The position numbers and the translations under genes are program-made. The notes under the pieces were generated by a model. It was not told the DNA's origin and ran no database searches. It saw only the letters and a program-made list of their open reading frames with translations. From the NCBI RefSeq assembly GCF_025148635.1, contig NZ_CP102269.1, positions 1,736,001 through 1,800,000 of the forward strand: 64,000 nt of DNA, given 5' to 3'. This stretch comes from Butyricimonas virosa. GTDB lineage: Bacteria > Bacteroidota > Bacteroidia > Bacteroidales > Marinifilaceae. Shown here piece after piece: positions 62,286-64,000 of the stretch. Position 1 is the first letter of the stretch. Every line of letters begins with the position of its first letter.

Positions 62286-64000
62286 TTAAAATGAAACATA
62301 TAGTCCGAAAGAAAATGTGGGGCGTTCAGACAACTGTATTGTTGAGAAGCCGCCTTGCGTTGGGGTTTGCCCTTTCAATTTCGAGGAACAGAAAATAAAC
62401 GGATTCGTCGAAGAAAGCGACAATTCCAACCGTTGCAACTTCCATTTTGAAATCAGCTCGCTGGGGAATGCGTAAGTCAAACTCATCGTGGTACATTTCA
62501 AGTAATTGGCACTCACGATGCGGATGTTGCTGTAATTATACATCTCCCATGCCGATCCCCCGAAAGATGGTAATAGGTCGCTATATTTCGACCAGTGTAT
62601 ATCATAAGTACGATTTCCCCCGTTTATAATTACCGGAATATCCGTGTACATCTCGTCACCGGGGCGTTGCCAGCGTTTCAGGAATGCCCGGTTCACGTTT
62701 TGCTCCGGATTGAAGTTCTGGTTGTCGAATAATTTGAATAATCGGGTTTTTGCTCCCAGACTGTAAGATAACGTTACGTTTAACCGGAAATTCTTGTAAG
62801 TAAACGTGTTGTTGATACCTCCCGATAGCTTCGGTTCGCGCGAGCCGGATGCCTCTAATACCGTGGTGAAAATATCGTGTTTGTTTTTTCCGTACAAACG
62901 TTCCGGATTCTCCTTGTAATCGTAGAACAACGGCCCCCCGTCCACCGGGCTCAATCCCTTGAATCGATACGAGAAAAACGTATTTACCGGGTTCCCTTTC
63001 GTGATCACCGTACCGTCGAGGAAATGCTCCACGTCATATTGATCCGTCGAGGGTTTCGTTTCTACTCGGTTAAAAGTTTTTGAGATAGAGGTAGAAAGTG
63101 ACCAACGGAAATCCTTAAATTGAACGGGAGTCATAGTCAACGATACGTTGTATCCCCGGTTCAAAATCTTCCCGCTATTCACCGTGTAAGAATCCATTCC
63201 GTTCACCCCGGAAATCTTCTTTGCCATGAAAGCATCCTTTGTTTTTTTGTAATAGAAATCCGAGCTTACCATTAAGCGATGATCCAGAATAGAGAACTCA
63301 ATTCCCGCATTCAACGAACTGGTTCGCTCCCATTGTAAATCCGGATTCGGGTAAATAGAAACCTCCGACACCAGCTCATGGTAATAATCATCCAACGGCA
63401 ACTTTTTGATAATCATTTCCGGAGACTGTCCTTCCAGCATATTCCCTTGGTAACCGTAAGAGAATTTCAGCTGGAGAAAATCAAAGAATCCTGTTGCTTG
63501 GAATTGTTCCAGCGGATTGTATGACAAGGAGGCTGACCACACGGGCAGCAACTTATCATTACTCTGCGAACCGAATCGGTTCGATCCGTCATAACGGGCA
63601 TTTGCGTTCAGCGTGATCCAGTTGCGATAAGAATAGGAGATACTGGCGTAAACCGCTATTAAGTTTGTTAGATTATCTGTTAATACAGGACGATTTGCCA
63701 ACAGCCAAGCGTCGAAGACCGGGTATACTCCCTGTCCGAATGTAGCGAACTGTAATCCCCGATCGGGATAATATCCCCGGTTCGTGATCTCTGTGCCCAC
63801 GTATTTTGTGGAGCTGGCCTCGAAACCTAACGAGGCATTGATGTTGTGTTCCTCGGCTAACCCGAAATATTTGTTGGCATCCAATTGCAAACGAGCGGTT
63901 ACCGATTCGTTGCGTGAACTCTGTTGTTTTAATTCTCCCCCGGCGGGTAATTCGCTTTCTTCTGCGTCAATCTCTCCTCCGAACTCCCCACGGCGCATAC
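62286..64000 (-). CDS. SusC/RagA TonB-dependent outer membrane receptor (N-terminus outside window)
   Basis: About 571 C-terminal residues of a SusC-type receptor; the signal, TonB box, plug and first strands lie beyond the right edge. Typical features are the barrel blocks NWITLNANARYDGSNRFG and WSASLSYNPLEQF, the RTSSLNAGIEFSILDHRLMVSSDFYYKKT stretch and the C-terminal aromatic end LYVSF. It forms the transport pore under the SusD lid and is the first visible gene of the unit that includes the thioredoxin proteins. Confidence 0.95.
   Translation of the reverse strand, partial: MRRGEFGGEIDAEESELPAGGELKQQSSRNESVTARLQLDANKYFGLAEEHNINASLGFEASSTKYVGTEITNRGYYPDRGLQFATFGQGVYPVFDAWLLANRPVLTDNLTNLIAVYASISYSYRNWITLNANARYDGSNRFGSQSNDKLLPVWSASLSYNPLEQFQATGFFDFLQLKFSYGYQGNMLEGQSPEMIIKKLPLDDYYHELVSEVSIYPNPDLQWERTSSLNAGIEFSILDHRLMVSSDFYYKKTKDAFMAKKISGVNGMDSYTVNSGKILNRGYNVSLTMTPVQFKDFRWSLSTSISKTFNRVETKPSTDQYDVEHFLDGTVITKGNPVNTFFSYRFKGLSPVDGGPLFYDYKENPERLYGKNKHDIFTTVLEASGSREPKLSGGINNTFTYKNFRLNVTLSYSLGAKTRLFKLFDNQNFNPEQNVNRAFLKRWQRPGDEMYTDIPVIINGGNRTYDIHWSKYSDLLPSFGGSAWEMYNYSNIRIVSANYLKCTTMSLTYAFPSELISKWKLQRLELSLSSTNPFIFCSSKLKGQTPTQGGFSTIQLSERPTFSFGLYVSF

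Noticed and set aside
1..64000. tRNA or rRNA genes
   Set aside because: No cloverleaf-like or rRNA-like stretch was noticed in the gaps between genes, which are mostly under 200 bp.

Overview
The window comes from a Bacteroidota chromosome, most likely order Bacteroidales. An Odoribacteraceae-type genome (Butyricimonas/Odoribacter) is a guess from gene content, not proven. Evidence: SusC/SusD (RagA/RagB) pair, PCMD and FISUMP lipoproteins, TonB-family protein, weak Shine-Dalgarno signals, and many copies of the Bacteroidota -7 promoter element TAnnTTTG just upstream of genes.

Layout. (1) 1-15273, minus strand: one long export operon in the order ABC ATPase, giant ABC permease with a periplasmic peptidase-like part, TolC-like outer-membrane factor, membrane-fusion lipoprotein, RND pump, a 1579-residue RND pump fused to an ABC ATPase, and an ABC permease that runs off the left edge. 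The fusion protein is the most unusual item: its ATPase domain appears to be split by an inserted membrane segment. (2) 15440-16768: rdgB-recO. (3) 16844-18540: a 141-bp element with 18-bp perfect terminal inverted repeats, then a complete IS3-family insertion sequence. (4) 18636-29826: mostly housekeeping genes (rsgA, DUF177-rpmF-fabH, two bactofilins, an M1 aminopeptidase lipoprotein, kdsB, frr, a TonB-domain protein, a U32/TrhP-like protein). (5) 29887-34669: outer-membrane barrel, PCMD lipoprotein and a YfhO-type membrane protein. (6) 34781-48254: surface-polysaccharide locus built from two convergent transcription units. It holds four glycosyltransferases, a flippase, WbpD/WbpE/WbpI-like diacetamido-uronic acid enzymes, two asparagine-synthetase-like amidotransferases and a glucuronyl C5-epimerase-like protein. 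Together these point to a polysaccharide rich in amidated or epimerised uronic acids. (7) 48385-52994: PpiD/SurA-like foldase and topA. (8) 53208-64000, minus strand: SusC (5' end outside the window), SusD, two lipoproteins and four consecutive secreted thioredoxin-fold proteins, one of them with two complete thioredoxin domains.

The remaining intergenic stretches are short and contain mainly promoters and hairpin terminators. No tRNA, rRNA or CRISPR array was seen. Domain positions are approximate because they were counted by eye, and no database search was possible.
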